Of a stretch of 64,000 bases of DNA, positions 15,413-24,787 are shown piece after piece. Origin of the DNA: Christiangramia flava JLT2011 (GTDB lineage: Bacteria; Bacteroidota; Bacteroidia; Flavobacteriales; Flavobacteriaceae); contig NZ_CP016359.1 in assembly GCF_001951155.1 (NCBI RefSeq), positions 2,380,001 to 2,444,000 of the forward strand. Reading direction: 5' to 3'. Each line of letters begins with the position of its first letter. Within the stretch, counting starts at the first letter, position 1. A program made the position numbers and the translations under genes. The notes below the pieces were generated by a model. It was not told the DNA's origin, ran no database searches, and saw nothing but the letters and a program-made list of their open reading frames with translations.

Positions 15413-18139
15413 ATGATTTTGAGATTTCTCAAATACCTGGCAGTTACTATCATTTCGGTACAATATTGCTTTTCTCAGGAGTTTGTACCACCTATACAAA
15501 ATTATTCACCCAACTTCTACAATGCAGCCAGTCAAAATTGGGATGTTGCAGTAGCTGAAAACGGCTTTGTATATGTTGCCAATAACCAGGGACTGCTCCT
15601 TTTTGACGGAATAAACTGGGAACTGCATACGCTGCCCGGGCCATCTATTATACGTTCGGTATATGTTGCGGGAGAACGAATTTTCACGGGTTCCTATCAG
15701 GAATTTGGTTATTGGGAATTTGATGACACTGGAAATCTTACCTATACCTCGTTAAAAAACCTGATGAAGGATATCAAGTTGGAGAGCGAGGAATTTTGGG
15801 ATATTACGGGTATAGACGGGGATATTTATTTTCGCTCATTCGGAGCGGTATATAAGTACGATGGAAAGACAATAAATAGGATATCGAACCTGGTCACCAC
15901 GGCTTTTAATAATTTCAATGGGCAATTATTGATAGCGCAGCGCCGAAATGATATCTCAGTTCTAGATAAGAATGGGAAGGTTTCAGAATTTATCAGTGAT
16001 GCCGATCTGAAGCTCAACAATGTAGTAGATATGATCGCTGCTGGAGATACCCTTTTCATTGGTACGCGCGATAAACTGTATACGTATTCTGAAGGTAATT
16101 TCAGTGCTTTTCCGAATATTGCCCTAAACAATCTTTTAGCTTCTTATGAATTAAACCATCTGGTAAGTGCCACAGAAAAATTATTGGTTTTCGGTACCGT
16201 AAAAAATGGTATCGTGGTGTACGATCGCAGGGCAAAATCTATTGTGAGTTTTAATCGAGCTTCCGGTTTGCAAAATAATACCGTTCTGGGAATGGCTGCC
16301 GATAATGGCAAGATCTGGCTGGCCTTAGATCGTGGAGTGGATTTGATCGATCTTGATTCGCCGGTAAAATTCTATACCGATAATACCGGGGAATTGGGGG
16401 CAGTATACGACCTGGTAAATTTTGCTGGCAATACCTACATCGCCAGCAATACGGGAATCTATAATTTCAAAAATGACAAAATTCAGCAGCTACGAGATGC
16501 TGAAGGTCATACCTGGAATCTGGAGGTGATCAATAATCGGTTGTTCGCCAATCACAATACGGGTACGTTTTTAATTGATGGAGATCAACTCATACCTATA
16601 GATACACGGACCGGTAGTTTTCAGCTTGTGAAAAACCCATTGAATCAAAATGAAATTTTCATTTGCCATTATACGGGTCTTAGTCGATATGATCTGGATC
16701 AGAATAAGGTTACCGAAGTTGATTCAGTTAAATTTCCCGTAAAGGAAATGGTGATTCAGCAGAATGAGTTATGGATGGCCCATCCCTATGAGGGCCTGTT
16801 TCACGCGATATTAGGGGAAGACCAATCGGTTTTGAAAGTTGAAAAACTACCGGCTTTAGATGGAAAGAATGAGAATTACAAACCTCGACTGTACCATATC
16901 AATAACCAGGTGGTAGCATTTGTAAATGGAAGATGGTTTAAATACAATTTTTTTAAAAATGCATTTGAAGATTTTACAGAATTCAGCAAATATCAGAAGG
17001 AGCGCTTGATCAAAGCGGAAGGAAATCAGTATTATTTTTTGGATGAAAATAGCGATCAGATCTTCCTGAGCAATCTGGAAGACGAGGTGATACCTTTGCC
17101 TAATTCAGAAATGAATACACGTTTGGTCAAGGCCAATGAAAATGTGATCAAAGAAAATGACTCGGTTCTCTACGTGACGCTCAATGACGGTTATGCAAAG
17201 GTTGAAATTTCTCAACTAAATAAGAAAAGGGACGAGGCCTTTCCGGTGATCAGGCAGGTCAGGAATAACGATAGTTTATTACACTTAGGGGATGGAATGG
17301 AATTGGACTTTCAGAATTCCCGAAACCTGGTCTTCAAAGTTGGAATGCCAAATTCCAGCGACGAATTGCTGGAATATCGTGTAATGGGTTCCGATAGTAT
17401 CCGTGGAAAGGTGGAAAATGGAATGATCAATTTGCGAAATCTTAATGAAGGTCCCTACACACTATTATTGGACAAAGCCGGAGCAAATTTTCAGGATCCT
17501 GTTGGTTTCGATTTTGTAATTCTGCCACCCTGGTACCTTTCTAATTCTATGAAACTGATCTATCTTCTGATCTTTCTATTCGGGCTGGGCCTGATCGTTT
17601 GGTTCAATAAGCAGAAGTTACGCAAACACCAGCTGCGACTAGAGGAGAAATTTGAGGCCGAACATAAGGAGAGACTCGAAAAACTGGAGAAACAACAGCT
17701 GATGAAAGAGATCGATGTTAAAAGAAAGGAACTGGCTAACACCACGATGATGGCGGCTAAAAAGAACGAGGTTTTAATGGAGATTCAGAGTGAACTGAAT
17801 AAAGACAAGGTGAAATTCAGCAATGAGTATCGTTTAAAACATATCATGACCAAGATTAACCGGGCAGTAAAGAACAAAGATGAATGGAAAGTCTTCGAAA
17901 CAAATTTCAACGAAGTTCATGAAGATTTCTTTAAAGAAGTTCTGGAACGTTTTCCGAACCTCACCAATAAAGATTTAAAACTTTGTTCTTATTTAAAAAT
18001 GAATTTAAGCTCTAAAGAAATTGCGCCACTAATGGGAATTTCAGTTCGAGGAGTAGAGGTTCACAGATACCGTCTACGAAAAAAAATGGACCTGGATAGT
18101 AAAACGAATTTGACAAAATTTCTCATTAAAAATTTCTAA
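15413..18139 (+). CDS. Membrane-bound sensor-regulator with propeller domain and LuxR-type HTH
   Basis: The 908-residue protein has a signal peptide (ending CFSQ near 22) and a long periplasmic region of two-component-regulator-type propeller repeats (about 40-600). A Y_Y_Y-like domain (about 620-705), one membrane segment (SMKLIYLLIFLFGLGLIVW near 712) and a coiled coil rich in Glu/Lys/Arg (about 733-790) follow. A LuxR/GerE helix-turn-helix closes the chain (LSSKEIAPLMGISVRGVEVH near 862). There is no histidine kinase or receiver, so the sensor seems to act directly on DNA from the membrane. Such proteins replace hybrid two-component systems in many flavobacterial PULs. It stands just upstream of susC and is the likely local activator. 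Confidence 0.85.
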   Translation: MILRFLKYLAVTIISVQYCFSQEFVPPIQNYSPNFYNAASQNWDVAVAENGFVYVANNQGLLLFDGINWELHTLPGPSIIRSVYVAGERIFTGSYQEFGYWEFDDTGNLTYTSLKNLMKDIKLESEEFWDITGIDGDIYFRSFGAVYKYDGKTINRISNLVTTAFNNFNGQLLIAQRRNDISVLDKNGKVSEFISDADLKLNNVVDMIAAGDTLFIGTRDKLYTYSEGNFSAFPNIALNNLLASYELNHLVSATEKLLVFGTVKNGIVVYDRRAKSIVSFNRASGLQNNTVLGMAADNGKIWLALDRGVDLIDLDSPVKFYTDNTGELGAVYDLVNFAGNTYIASNTGIYNFKNDKIQQLRDAEGHTWNLEVINNRLFANHNTGTFLIDGDQLIPIDTRTGSFQLVKNPLNQNEIFICHYTGLSRYDLDQNKVTEVDSVKFPVKEMVIQQNELWMAHPYEGLFHAILGEDQSVLKVEKLPALDGKNENYKPRLYHINNQVVAFVNGRWFKYNFFKNAFEDFTEFSKYQKERLIKAEGNQYYFLDENSDQIFLSNLEDEVIPLPNSEMNTRLVKANENVIKENDSVLYVTLNDGYAKVEISQLNKKRDEAFPVIRQVRNNDSLLHLGDGMELDFQNSRNLVFKVGMPNSSDELLEYRVMGSDSIRGKVENGMINLRNLNEGPYTLLLDKAGANFQDPVGFDFVILPPWYLSNSMKLIYLLIFLFGLGLIVWFNKQKLRKHQLRLEEKFEAEHKERLEKLEKQQLMKEIDVKRKELANTTMMAAKKNEVLMEIQSELNKDKVKFSNEYRLKHIMTKINRAVKNKDEWKVFETNFNEVHEDFFKEVLERFPNLTNKDLKLCSYLKMNLSSKEIAPLMGISVRGVEVHRYRLRKKMDLDSKTNLTKFLIKNF

Positions 18140-18177
18140 TGATGAAATGAAAGGATTAAATTTTAACAAAAATACAA

Positions 18178-18299
18178 TACTACATTACTACATCAGTATA
18201 AATTTAGCACTCTAAAATTTTACTTCAAAATTATTTTAATTTACTGATAATAAGCATGTTATAATAGAATTGTAGATGATGTAGTAGATGTGTACTACA
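18178..18299. promoter_or_regulatory. Cluster of TGTAGTA/TACTACA heptamers before the first susC
   Basis: Four copies of the heptamer TGTAGTA or its complement are seen: TACTACA at 18178-18184 and 18186-18192, TGTAGTA at 18280-18286, and TACTACA at 18293-18299. A ten-base match TACTACATCA (18186-18195) is repeated as its reverse complement at 18277-18286. The arrangement is an inverted pair about 80 bases apart in the 226-base regulator-susC gap. Likely regulator-binding sites by inference. No clean TAnnTTTG promoter was found, only AACGTTTG at 18299-18306. Confidence 0.5.
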
Positions 18300-18365
18300 A
18301 CGTTTGCGTGAAATTAGCCTTTGGGAGTATCTTTCTGTTAAATTTTAGAAAAACACCCAACGAGT

Positions 18366-21300
18366 ATGAAACACAAACTATTCTTACTTTGTGCTTTAAT
18401 GCTAACGCTTTCAAGCGTCATTTATGCACAACAAACTAAAACAGTCTCTGGTGTTATCACCGATGCCAATGAAGTTCCTCTCGCCGGTGCGCAGGTTAAA
18501 GTTATCGATAAGGATATCTTTAGCGTAACCGACTTTGATGGAAACTTTAGTCTAGAGAATGTATCAGTAGGAGATGTATTCGAGGTTACCTACCTCGGTT
18601 TTGCTTCGCAGCAGGTTACCGTCTCTGAAAATGACAATTACTCCATTCAGCTTCAGGAGGATGCTGGACAATTAGATGAAGTGGTGGTAGTTGGTTACGG
18701 TACGCAGAAAAAGCGTGACCTAACCGGTTCGATCGCTACCGTAGATTCTGAAGAAATTGAAAAAACACCAACTGCCAACGTGATGCAATCATTACAAGGT
18801 AAGGTTTCGGGTGTGCAGATCGTAAGTGCCGGATCACCTGGTGATTCTCCAACTGTACGTGTTCGTGGTCTTGGAACCTTTCAGGATGCTACCAATGTAT
18901 TATATGTAGTGGATGGGGTGCTTTACGATAATATCGATTTCCTGAATACGAAAGACATTAAATCTATAAACGTATTGAAAGATGCCTCTTCTTCTGCGAT
19001 TTATGGGGTTAGAGCCGCCAATGGGGTGGTGATCATTGAAACCAAGTCTGGAAAAAAGAATCAGAAACCGCAATTTGAGTATGACGGTTATACAGGTATT
19101 CAGCGAGCACAAAACGTTGTGAAAATGGCCAATGCCGAGCAATTCACTACTATGGCTTACGAATCAGGTTCTGCTCCGGATGTCCAGTTTATTATGAACG
19201 CGATGCAGCGTTATGGCAGAAGCCGTATCAACCCAAATGTACCTGCGGTAAATACTGATTGGTATAAGGAAGTGATGCGTGACGGATTCATGCAGAGTCA
19301 TAGTATAGGAGTAAGCGGAGGTGCCGAAAAAATTTCTTACTCGGTTGGAACCAATTACTTCGAACAGGAAGGTATTCTGGATATGAAAAACGAATATGAG
19401 CGTTTTAACATTCGCTCCAAGATCGATGTAGACCTTTCTGATAGGTTTAAGGCTGGGGTGAATTCCGTTTTCAGTAATGCTACAAAATATACACCTGAAA
19501 ATTCAGCATGGTTTAAGGCTTATTTCGCAGTGCCAATTATGCCGGTGATGGATCCGTTAAATACAGATGCGGCTCCAATCATGTATTCCAATGCTCAAAA
19601 TCTTGGGTATAGAGCGACTCAGAACCCTTTTCCTGATATGGAATACAATGATAATCGCCAGAAGATCCGTAAGATCCTTGCAAGTATTTATTTGCAGTAT
19701 GAGATTATCCCTGATAAGCTCGATTTTAAAACGACTTATAGTCACAACTTGACAGCTTTTGAAGAGCGTTATGTAGACCTGCCTTACACGTTAGGGAATA
19801 ACTTTGAAGTGATTTCCAGCATTAGAAGGGTGAATAATACTTATTCTAACCAGTATTGGGATAATATCCTTACCTACGATGACGAGTTTGGTGATCACGA
19901 TATTACAGTGATGGCCGGTGCGTCTTATAGAGATGAGGCGACTAATGAGTTCAATGCAACGGGTAGAGATATTGCCGGTATCAGCCTGGAAAGCAGCTGG
20001 TACCTGAACTTTGCTGATCCTGAATCTTTTAATAACAGCGTGAATGAAATTGGAAGACGTTATTACGGGATTTCCTATTTTGGAAGACTGGCTTACAATT
20101 TTAAAGATAAATACCTATTGTACGGAACAATTCGTGCTGATGGTTCTTCGAAATTCACTAAAGACCCTTGGGGTTATTTCCCGTCTGTAGGTCTTGGTTG
20201 GGTGCTTTCTGAGGAAAATTTCCTAAATAATACGGAAGCTATCGATTTCTTGAAATTAAGAGCAAGCTGGGGTAAACTTGGTAATGATAATGTAGCTGCC
20301 AGTGCCGGATCTAACACGATTGAGGTAATTACCGTTCCTTTTGGAGATACCCAGTATACTGGAACAACTGCTACCAGCGTATTTTCAAATAATACCTGGG
20401 AAGTGATCGAGGAGAAGAACTTTGGTTTAGATTTAGAGACTTTTGACAGTCGATTATCGATCAATGCTGATTATTATATCAGAGACACGAAAAATGCTAT
20501 TTTACCGGTGTATATTCCAATTGTAAACACTTATGTAGACAGGAATTCCGGAACGATTCGTAACCAGGGTCTGGAATTTAATGCAGGGTGGAGCCAGCAG
20601 GTTTCTGATGATTTCAGATTTTCTATCGGTGCAAACTTTACCACGTTAAAGAACGAAGCAACATATATCGAAAATGAAGCGGGATATATCGATTCTGGTA
20701 GTGCAGAATTCCGTCAAAGAACTCAGGTTGGAGGTCCGCTTTTCGGATTCTATGGTTATGAGAGACTTGGAGTATACCAGAATCAGCAGCAAATAGACAA
20801 TGATCCGATCGCTGTAGCCAATAACCTGGTACCTGGAGACCTGATCTTCAATGACCGAAATGGAGATGGTGTGATCGATGATGCTGATAGAACGATTCTA
20901 GGTTCTTTCCTTCCAGATTATACTTATGGTGGTAACATTGGTGTGAATTACAAGGCTTTTGATTTCTCTATGAACTTCTATGGTCAGGGCGGTAATAAGA
21001 TCCTGAACAGAAAAAGAGGGGAAATCATTTTTACCCAGGATACCAATATGGATGCAGATCTGGCGATCAATAGATGGCATGGAGAAGGTACTACAAACGA
21101 ATACCCATCATCCGCTGGTTTAAGAAAAGCATGGAACCAGAAATTGAGTGATTTCTGGGTAGAAGATGGGGATTTCTTCAGAATTCAGAATATCCAGGTT
21201 GGATATACTATCGAATCTGATGCGCTTCCATATGCAAGAGTCTATATGACTGCCGAAAGACCTTTTACTTCTTTCGATTACAACGGGTTTAGCCCGGAAG

Positions 21301-21374
21301 TTCCGAATGGTGTGGACAGACAAACCTATCCAATACCTTCTGTGTACACCGTAGGATTGAACATTAAAATTTAA
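18366..21374 (+). CDS. SusC-like TonB-dependent outer-membrane transporter (PUL 1)
   Basis: The 1002-residue protein has a signal peptide (ending IYAQ near 21) and a carboxypeptidase-regulatory-like plug extension starting VSGVITDANEVPLAGAQV near 28. The SusC signature DEVVVVGYGTQKKRDLTGSI lies near 105, then a plug domain and a 22-strand barrel ending in the aromatic-rich tail VYTVGLNIKI. It imports oligosaccharides over the outer membrane together with SusD. It lies 12 bases before susD. The length is in the usual range. The substrate is inferred only from the neighbouring GH144/GH3 genes. Confidence 0.95.
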   Translation: MKHKLFLLCALMLTLSSVIYAQQTKTVSGVITDANEVPLAGAQVKVIDKDIFSVTDFDGNFSLENVSVGDVFEVTYLGFASQQVTVSENDNYSIQLQEDAGQLDEVVVVGYGTQKKRDLTGSIATVDSEEIEKTPTANVMQSLQGKVSGVQIVSAGSPGDSPTVRVRGLGTFQDATNVLYVVDGVLYDNIDFLNTKDIKSINVLKDASSSAIYGVRAANGVVIIETKSGKKNQKPQFEYDGYTGIQRAQNVVKMANAEQFTTMAYESGSAPDVQFIMNAMQRYGRSRINPNVPAVNTDWYKEVMRDGFMQSHSIGVSGGAEKISYSVGTNYFEQEGILDMKNEYERFNIRSKIDVDLSDRFKAGVNSVFSNATKYTPENSAWFKAYFAVPIMPVMDPLNTDAAPIMYSNAQNLGYRATQNPFPDMEYNDNRQKIRKILASIYLQYEIIPDKLDFKTTYSHNLTAFEERYVDLPYTLGNNFEVISSIRRVNNTYSNQYWDNILTYDDEFGDHDITVMAGASYRDEATNEFNATGRDIAGISLESSWYLNFADPESFNNSVNEIGRRYYGISYFGRLAYNFKDKYLLYGTIRADGSSKFTKDPWGYFPSVGLGWVLSEENFLNNTEAIDFLKLRASWGKLGNDNVAASAGSNTIEVITVPFGDTQYTGTTATSVFSNNTWEVIEEKNFGLDLETFDSRLSINADYYIRDTKNAILPVYIPIVNTYVDRNSGTIRNQGLEFNAGWSQQVSDDFRFSIGANFTTLKNEATYIENEAGYIDSGSAEFRQRTQVGGPLFGFYGYERLGVYQNQQQIDNDPIAVANNLVPGDLIFNDRNGDGVIDDADRTILGSFLPDYTYGGNIGVNYKAFDFSMNFYGQGGNKILNRKRGEIIFTQDTNMDADLAINRWHGEGTTNEYPSSAGLRKAWNQKLSDFWVEDGDFFRIQNIQVGYTIESDALPYARVYMTAERPFTSFDYNGFSPEVPNGVDRQTYPIPSVYTVGLNIKI

Positions 21375-21386
21375 AAAATTCGCGAA

Positions 21387-22967
21387 ATGAAAAGAATTCA
21401 ACAAACAATATGGAAGAGTATCGTCGCGATTGCCGGATTTACCTTTGTAGTTTCCTGTTCCGATAAACTGGACACTCAGGAAGGACAGCTAAACACCGGG
21501 GATCTTGATTACACCGATACTGAAGAAATGATCCAGCCTGTAATTGGAGCTTATTATGAGTTCTATACAAGAGGTTGGGAAGATCCTTTGTTACTTTCAG
21601 TAAGAGGGGATGATGTGAATGCTGGAGGCCTTGGTGATCAGCAGCCTTTTGCTGATACTGATATGTTTACCTATTCCAAAGATTACTGGATGTATAATTC
21701 ACTTTGGAACCAGCAGTACAGTGATATTATCACCGTAAATACGGCTATTAACCAGATCCTGCAGTTCAGGGAGTTTGCAGATGAGGAAGGGCAGGCAGAA
21801 GCCGATCAATATATTGCCGAAATGAAGGTTTTAAGAGCCTGGTTTCACCTGAATTTAGCTCGTACCTGGGAAGATGTTTTCATCATTACCAGCAACCAGC
21901 CTGAAGAAGAGATCGAGAACGGGGTTTCTTCAAAAGAAGAGATCATGAACTGGATCTCCGATCAGATGGATGAAGCGATTCCAGACCTTCCGGATATGCG
22001 ACCAAACCAGAGAACAGATATTCCTGGTGGAGTAACGATGTACACCGCGTATGCTATAAAAGCCCAGGCCCAGCAGGAATTGCAGAATTACCAGGGCGTG
22101 GCAGATGCTGCCGGAGCGATCATTAACTCCGGATTGTTTTCTTTATATCCAGACTTTTATGAATTATTCAAAAAGCCGGGAGAACTTAGTGATGAAAGCT
22201 TGCTGGAACTCCAGTTTTCAGATTATGGACAGGAAACAGGAGATGCATTCTATCACTTATATGATCCTTTTGGACCTCAGGGGTGGACTCCGGCGAGAGA
22301 AAACGCTTCCAGCGGATGGGGATTCTTTGAGCCAAGCTTTAAATGGATCGAATTCATGTTGGATCGTGATGAAACCGTTCGTTTGGAAACCAGCGTTTTG
22401 TTCACAGACAGGGGTATTGCAGAACTGGAAGCCGATGGTTATACCAATTTGCCTTCGTTCGTAAGTAATACGACCAGGGATGGAGATGTCATTAATGATT
22501 TCGCCCGAGCTTATTTTTCAAGTGGAAAACATTATCTACCATCCAACCAGCTTACAGATATGAGAAACAATTACGGAGCAGGTAAGAATTATATCGTTAT
22601 TCGTTATGCGGAGGTATTACTGATGTACGCGGAAGCCCTTACGCAGGGAGCCAGCGGAAACGCCATTTCTGCTGATGAAGCAGTAAATCAGGTTCGTTCC
22701 AGAGCCGGTCTATCAGCACTTACAGGAGTGACCACCGAGCAGGTATTAGACGAGAAATTTGCAGAATTGGCAATGGAATGGGGCATTCGGTATTACGATA
22801 TGATCCGTTTGGATAAATATGACGAATTGAGCTATGACGGTAGATCTTTTTCAGCAGGAGATGAATACCTTCCTTATCCACAGGCACAGGTAGATGCTCT
22901 TCCGCTGAATGCAACTTCTGTAAATACAGATACCGCGATCAATGACGCTCTTAACAATTTAAACTAA
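21387..22967 (+). CDS. SusD/RagB-like surface glycan-binding lipoprotein (PUL 1)
   Basis: The 526-residue protein has a lipobox ending FVVSC near residue 24 and the SusD layout: TPR-like helices with AEMKVLRAWFHLNLARTW near 145, and the C-terminal VIRYAEVLLMYAEAL segment near 400 followed by ELAMEWGIRYYDMIRL. It forms a lid over the SusC barrel and binds glycan at the cell surface. It is cotranscribed with susC and lies six bases before the LamG lipoprotein gene. Confidence 0.95.
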   Translation: MKRIQQTIWKSIVAIAGFTFVVSCSDKLDTQEGQLNTGDLDYTDTEEMIQPVIGAYYEFYTRGWEDPLLLSVRGDDVNAGGLGDQQPFADTDMFTYSKDYWMYNSLWNQQYSDIITVNTAINQILQFREFADEEGQAEADQYIAEMKVLRAWFHLNLARTWEDVFIITSNQPEEEIENGVSSKEEIMNWISDQMDEAIPDLPDMRPNQRTDIPGGVTMYTAYAIKAQAQQELQNYQGVADAAGAIINSGLFSLYPDFYELFKKPGELSDESLLELQFSDYGQETGDAFYHLYDPFGPQGWTPARENASSGWGFFEPSFKWIEFMLDRDETVRLETSVLFTDRGIAELEADGYTNLPSFVSNTTRDGDVINDFARAYFSSGKHYLPSNQLTDMRNNYGAGKNYIVIRYAEVLLMYAEALTQGASGNAISADEAVNQVRSRAGLSALTGVTTEQVLDEKFAELAMEWGIRYYDMIRLDKYDELSYDGRSFSAGDEYLPYPQAQVDALPLNATSVNTDTAINDALNNLN

Positions 22968-22972
22968 ACAGA

Positions 22973-24685
22973 ATGATGAAATTTTCTATTATAAAATTCT
23001 TCGGGTTCATTTTGTCAATTCTTCTATTTGCTTCCTGTGAATACGATGGGATTGATCCGATCACCGAAGTAGACCCGGGTGCCGATGCAGGCGCCCCGGT
23101 TGTAACCATTATTTCTCCTGCGGAAGGGAACACGATCAAAGTACTGGAGGAAGTTTCCAGTGTAACTATCAAGTTCAAAGTGGAGGATGATATTGAGGTG
23201 GCAAGCGTTCAGGTAATGGTAGACGGCAATGAAGTGGCTTCCATGAACGATTTTCTGGATTACCGAATCGTAAATGATGAGGTGATTTTTGATAATGTGA
23301 CCAACGGGGATCATACAGTGACCGTAACCGCAACCGATCTGGAGGGAAATACCACTTCCAAAACAGTGAATTTCAGCAAGGAACCTCCGTATACTCCAAA
23401 ATTCGAAAATGAATTCGTATACATGCCATTCGATGGGGATTTTGTGGATCTTATCAGCTTAAAATCTTCGGAAGTTGTTGGTTCTCCAGGTTTTACAAAT
23501 GACGCATTCTTTGGTTCCAGTGCCTATTCCGGAACTGCAGATTCTTACCTGAACTTTCCTTTTGATGGTTCCATTGGTGAGGAATTCACAGCAGCATTCT
23601 GGTATAAGGTCAGTGGAAATCCAGACCGTGCAGGAATCTTAGTGGCCGGAGCAGATGAGAACAGGACTCAGGGATTCCGTCTTTTTAGAGAAGGAAGCGC
23701 TGATGAACAACGAATCAAACTGAATGTTGGTACGGGAACTGGAGAAAGCTGGAACGATGGTGGAGTACTGGATGTCAATGCCGATGAATGGGTTCATGTA
23801 GCCTTTACCGTTACCGCTACCGGAACCACGATTTACCTGAATGGCCAGGCAGTGAATACGGGATCGATGGCCGCTCCTATTGACTGGTCAGGCGTTTCTG
23901 AATTGACCATCGGTTCAGGTGGGGAAACTTTCTCTTACTGGGGGCATACTTATGACAACAGTGGTATTGATGAATTACGTTTCTTCAGTGAGGCTCTGAG
24001 CCAGGAACAAATCCAAAGCCTGATCAATGCTTCTTCTGAAACCCTTCATATTGGTTTTAACGGCCAGTACGCAGATGATGTGGCTAACCGTGAGCTTACT
24101 ACAGTAGGTTCACCAGGTTTTGCCGGTGAAGCCAAAGAAGGCAGCGATGCCTACGCTGGAGCGGCAGATGCCTACCTTACTGCGCCAGCCGCAGGACTTA
24201 CCAGTGCCAATTTTAGTGCGACATTCTGGTACAAAGTCAGTGGTTCGCCAGATCGGGCCGGTATTTTGGTAATGGGACCTGAGGATACTGAAAATCCGGA
24301 TTCTCAGAATTTAAGAACCAGTGGTTTCCGCTTGTTCAGAGAAGGAAGCGCAACGGAACAGCGTATCAAACTGAATGTCGGTACGGGAACCGGTGAAAGC
24401 TGGAATGACGGTGGAGTGATAGATGTAACTGCCGGCGAATGGGTGCATGTGGCATTCACCATTTCAGATACTCAGTCAGTAATTTACCTGAACGGGGAAG
24501 CAATGAACACCGGAACATTAGCTGCGCCTATAGACTGGACTGGAGTAGATATCCTGTCTATCATGTCTGGAGCGCCAAGATTTACCGGCTGGGGTCACCT
24601 TTCAGACACCAGTATCATGGATGATCTTACATTCTATAATAAAGTCCTGACAGCTGAAGAAATTCAGGCTGATATGGCTCAATAA
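22973..24685 (+). CDS. Surface lipoprotein with Ig-like domain and two LamG/concanavalin-like domains
   Basis: The 570-residue protein has a lipobox ending LLFASC near residue 21. A bacterial Ig-like domain (about 40-135, with PVVTIISPAEG) is followed by two LamG/LamG-like jelly rolls (about 146-350 and 357-570). The two are internal duplicates: both contain FWYKVSG-x-PDRAGIL, GFRLFREGS-x-x-EQRIKLNVGTG and GEWVHVAFT-type segments. Standing in the SusE/SusF position, it is most likely a surface glycan-binding protein rather than an enzyme, but catalytic LamG-fold hydrolases (GH16-like) cannot be fully ruled out. It ends just before a strong terminator. Confidence 0.8.
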   Translation: MMKFSIIKFFGFILSILLFASCEYDGIDPITEVDPGADAGAPVVTIISPAEGNTIKVLEEVSSVTIKFKVEDDIEVASVQVMVDGNEVASMNDFLDYRIVNDEVIFDNVTNGDHTVTVTATDLEGNTTSKTVNFSKEPPYTPKFENEFVYMPFDGDFVDLISLKSSEVVGSPGFTNDAFFGSSAYSGTADSYLNFPFDGSIGEEFTAAFWYKVSGNPDRAGILVAGADENRTQGFRLFREGSADEQRIKLNVGTGTGESWNDGGVLDVNADEWVHVAFTVTATGTTIYLNGQAVNTGSMAAPIDWSGVSELTIGSGGETFSYWGHTYDNSGIDELRFFSEALSQEQIQSLINASSETLHIGFNGQYADDVANRELTTVGSPGFAGEAKEGSDAYAGAADAYLTAPAAGLTSANFSATFWYKVSGSPDRAGILVMGPEDTENPDSQNLRTSGFRLFREGSATEQRIKLNVGTGTGESWNDGGVIDVTAGEWVHVAFTISDTQSVIYLNGEAMNTGTLAAPIDWTGVDILSIMSGAPRFTGWGHLSDTSIMDDLTFYNKVLTAEEIQADMAQ

Positions 24686-24693
24686 GACCTTTT

Positions 24694-24726
24694 AAGCTCC
24701 GGCCGAACTGGCCGGAGCTTTTTTCT
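24694..24726 (+). terminator. Strong terminator between the SusC/D/LamG genes and the enzyme genes
   Basis: Perfect 11-base stem AAGCTCCGGCC / GGCCGGAGCTT with loop GAACT, followed by a T-rich tract. It splits the PUL into a binding/transport part and an enzyme part. Confidence 0.9.
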
Positions 24727-24787
24727 CTTTTCTGGATTCTTCCAGACCTTCATCTTATTAAATAGCCCGCCTTGGGCACCAATTGCT

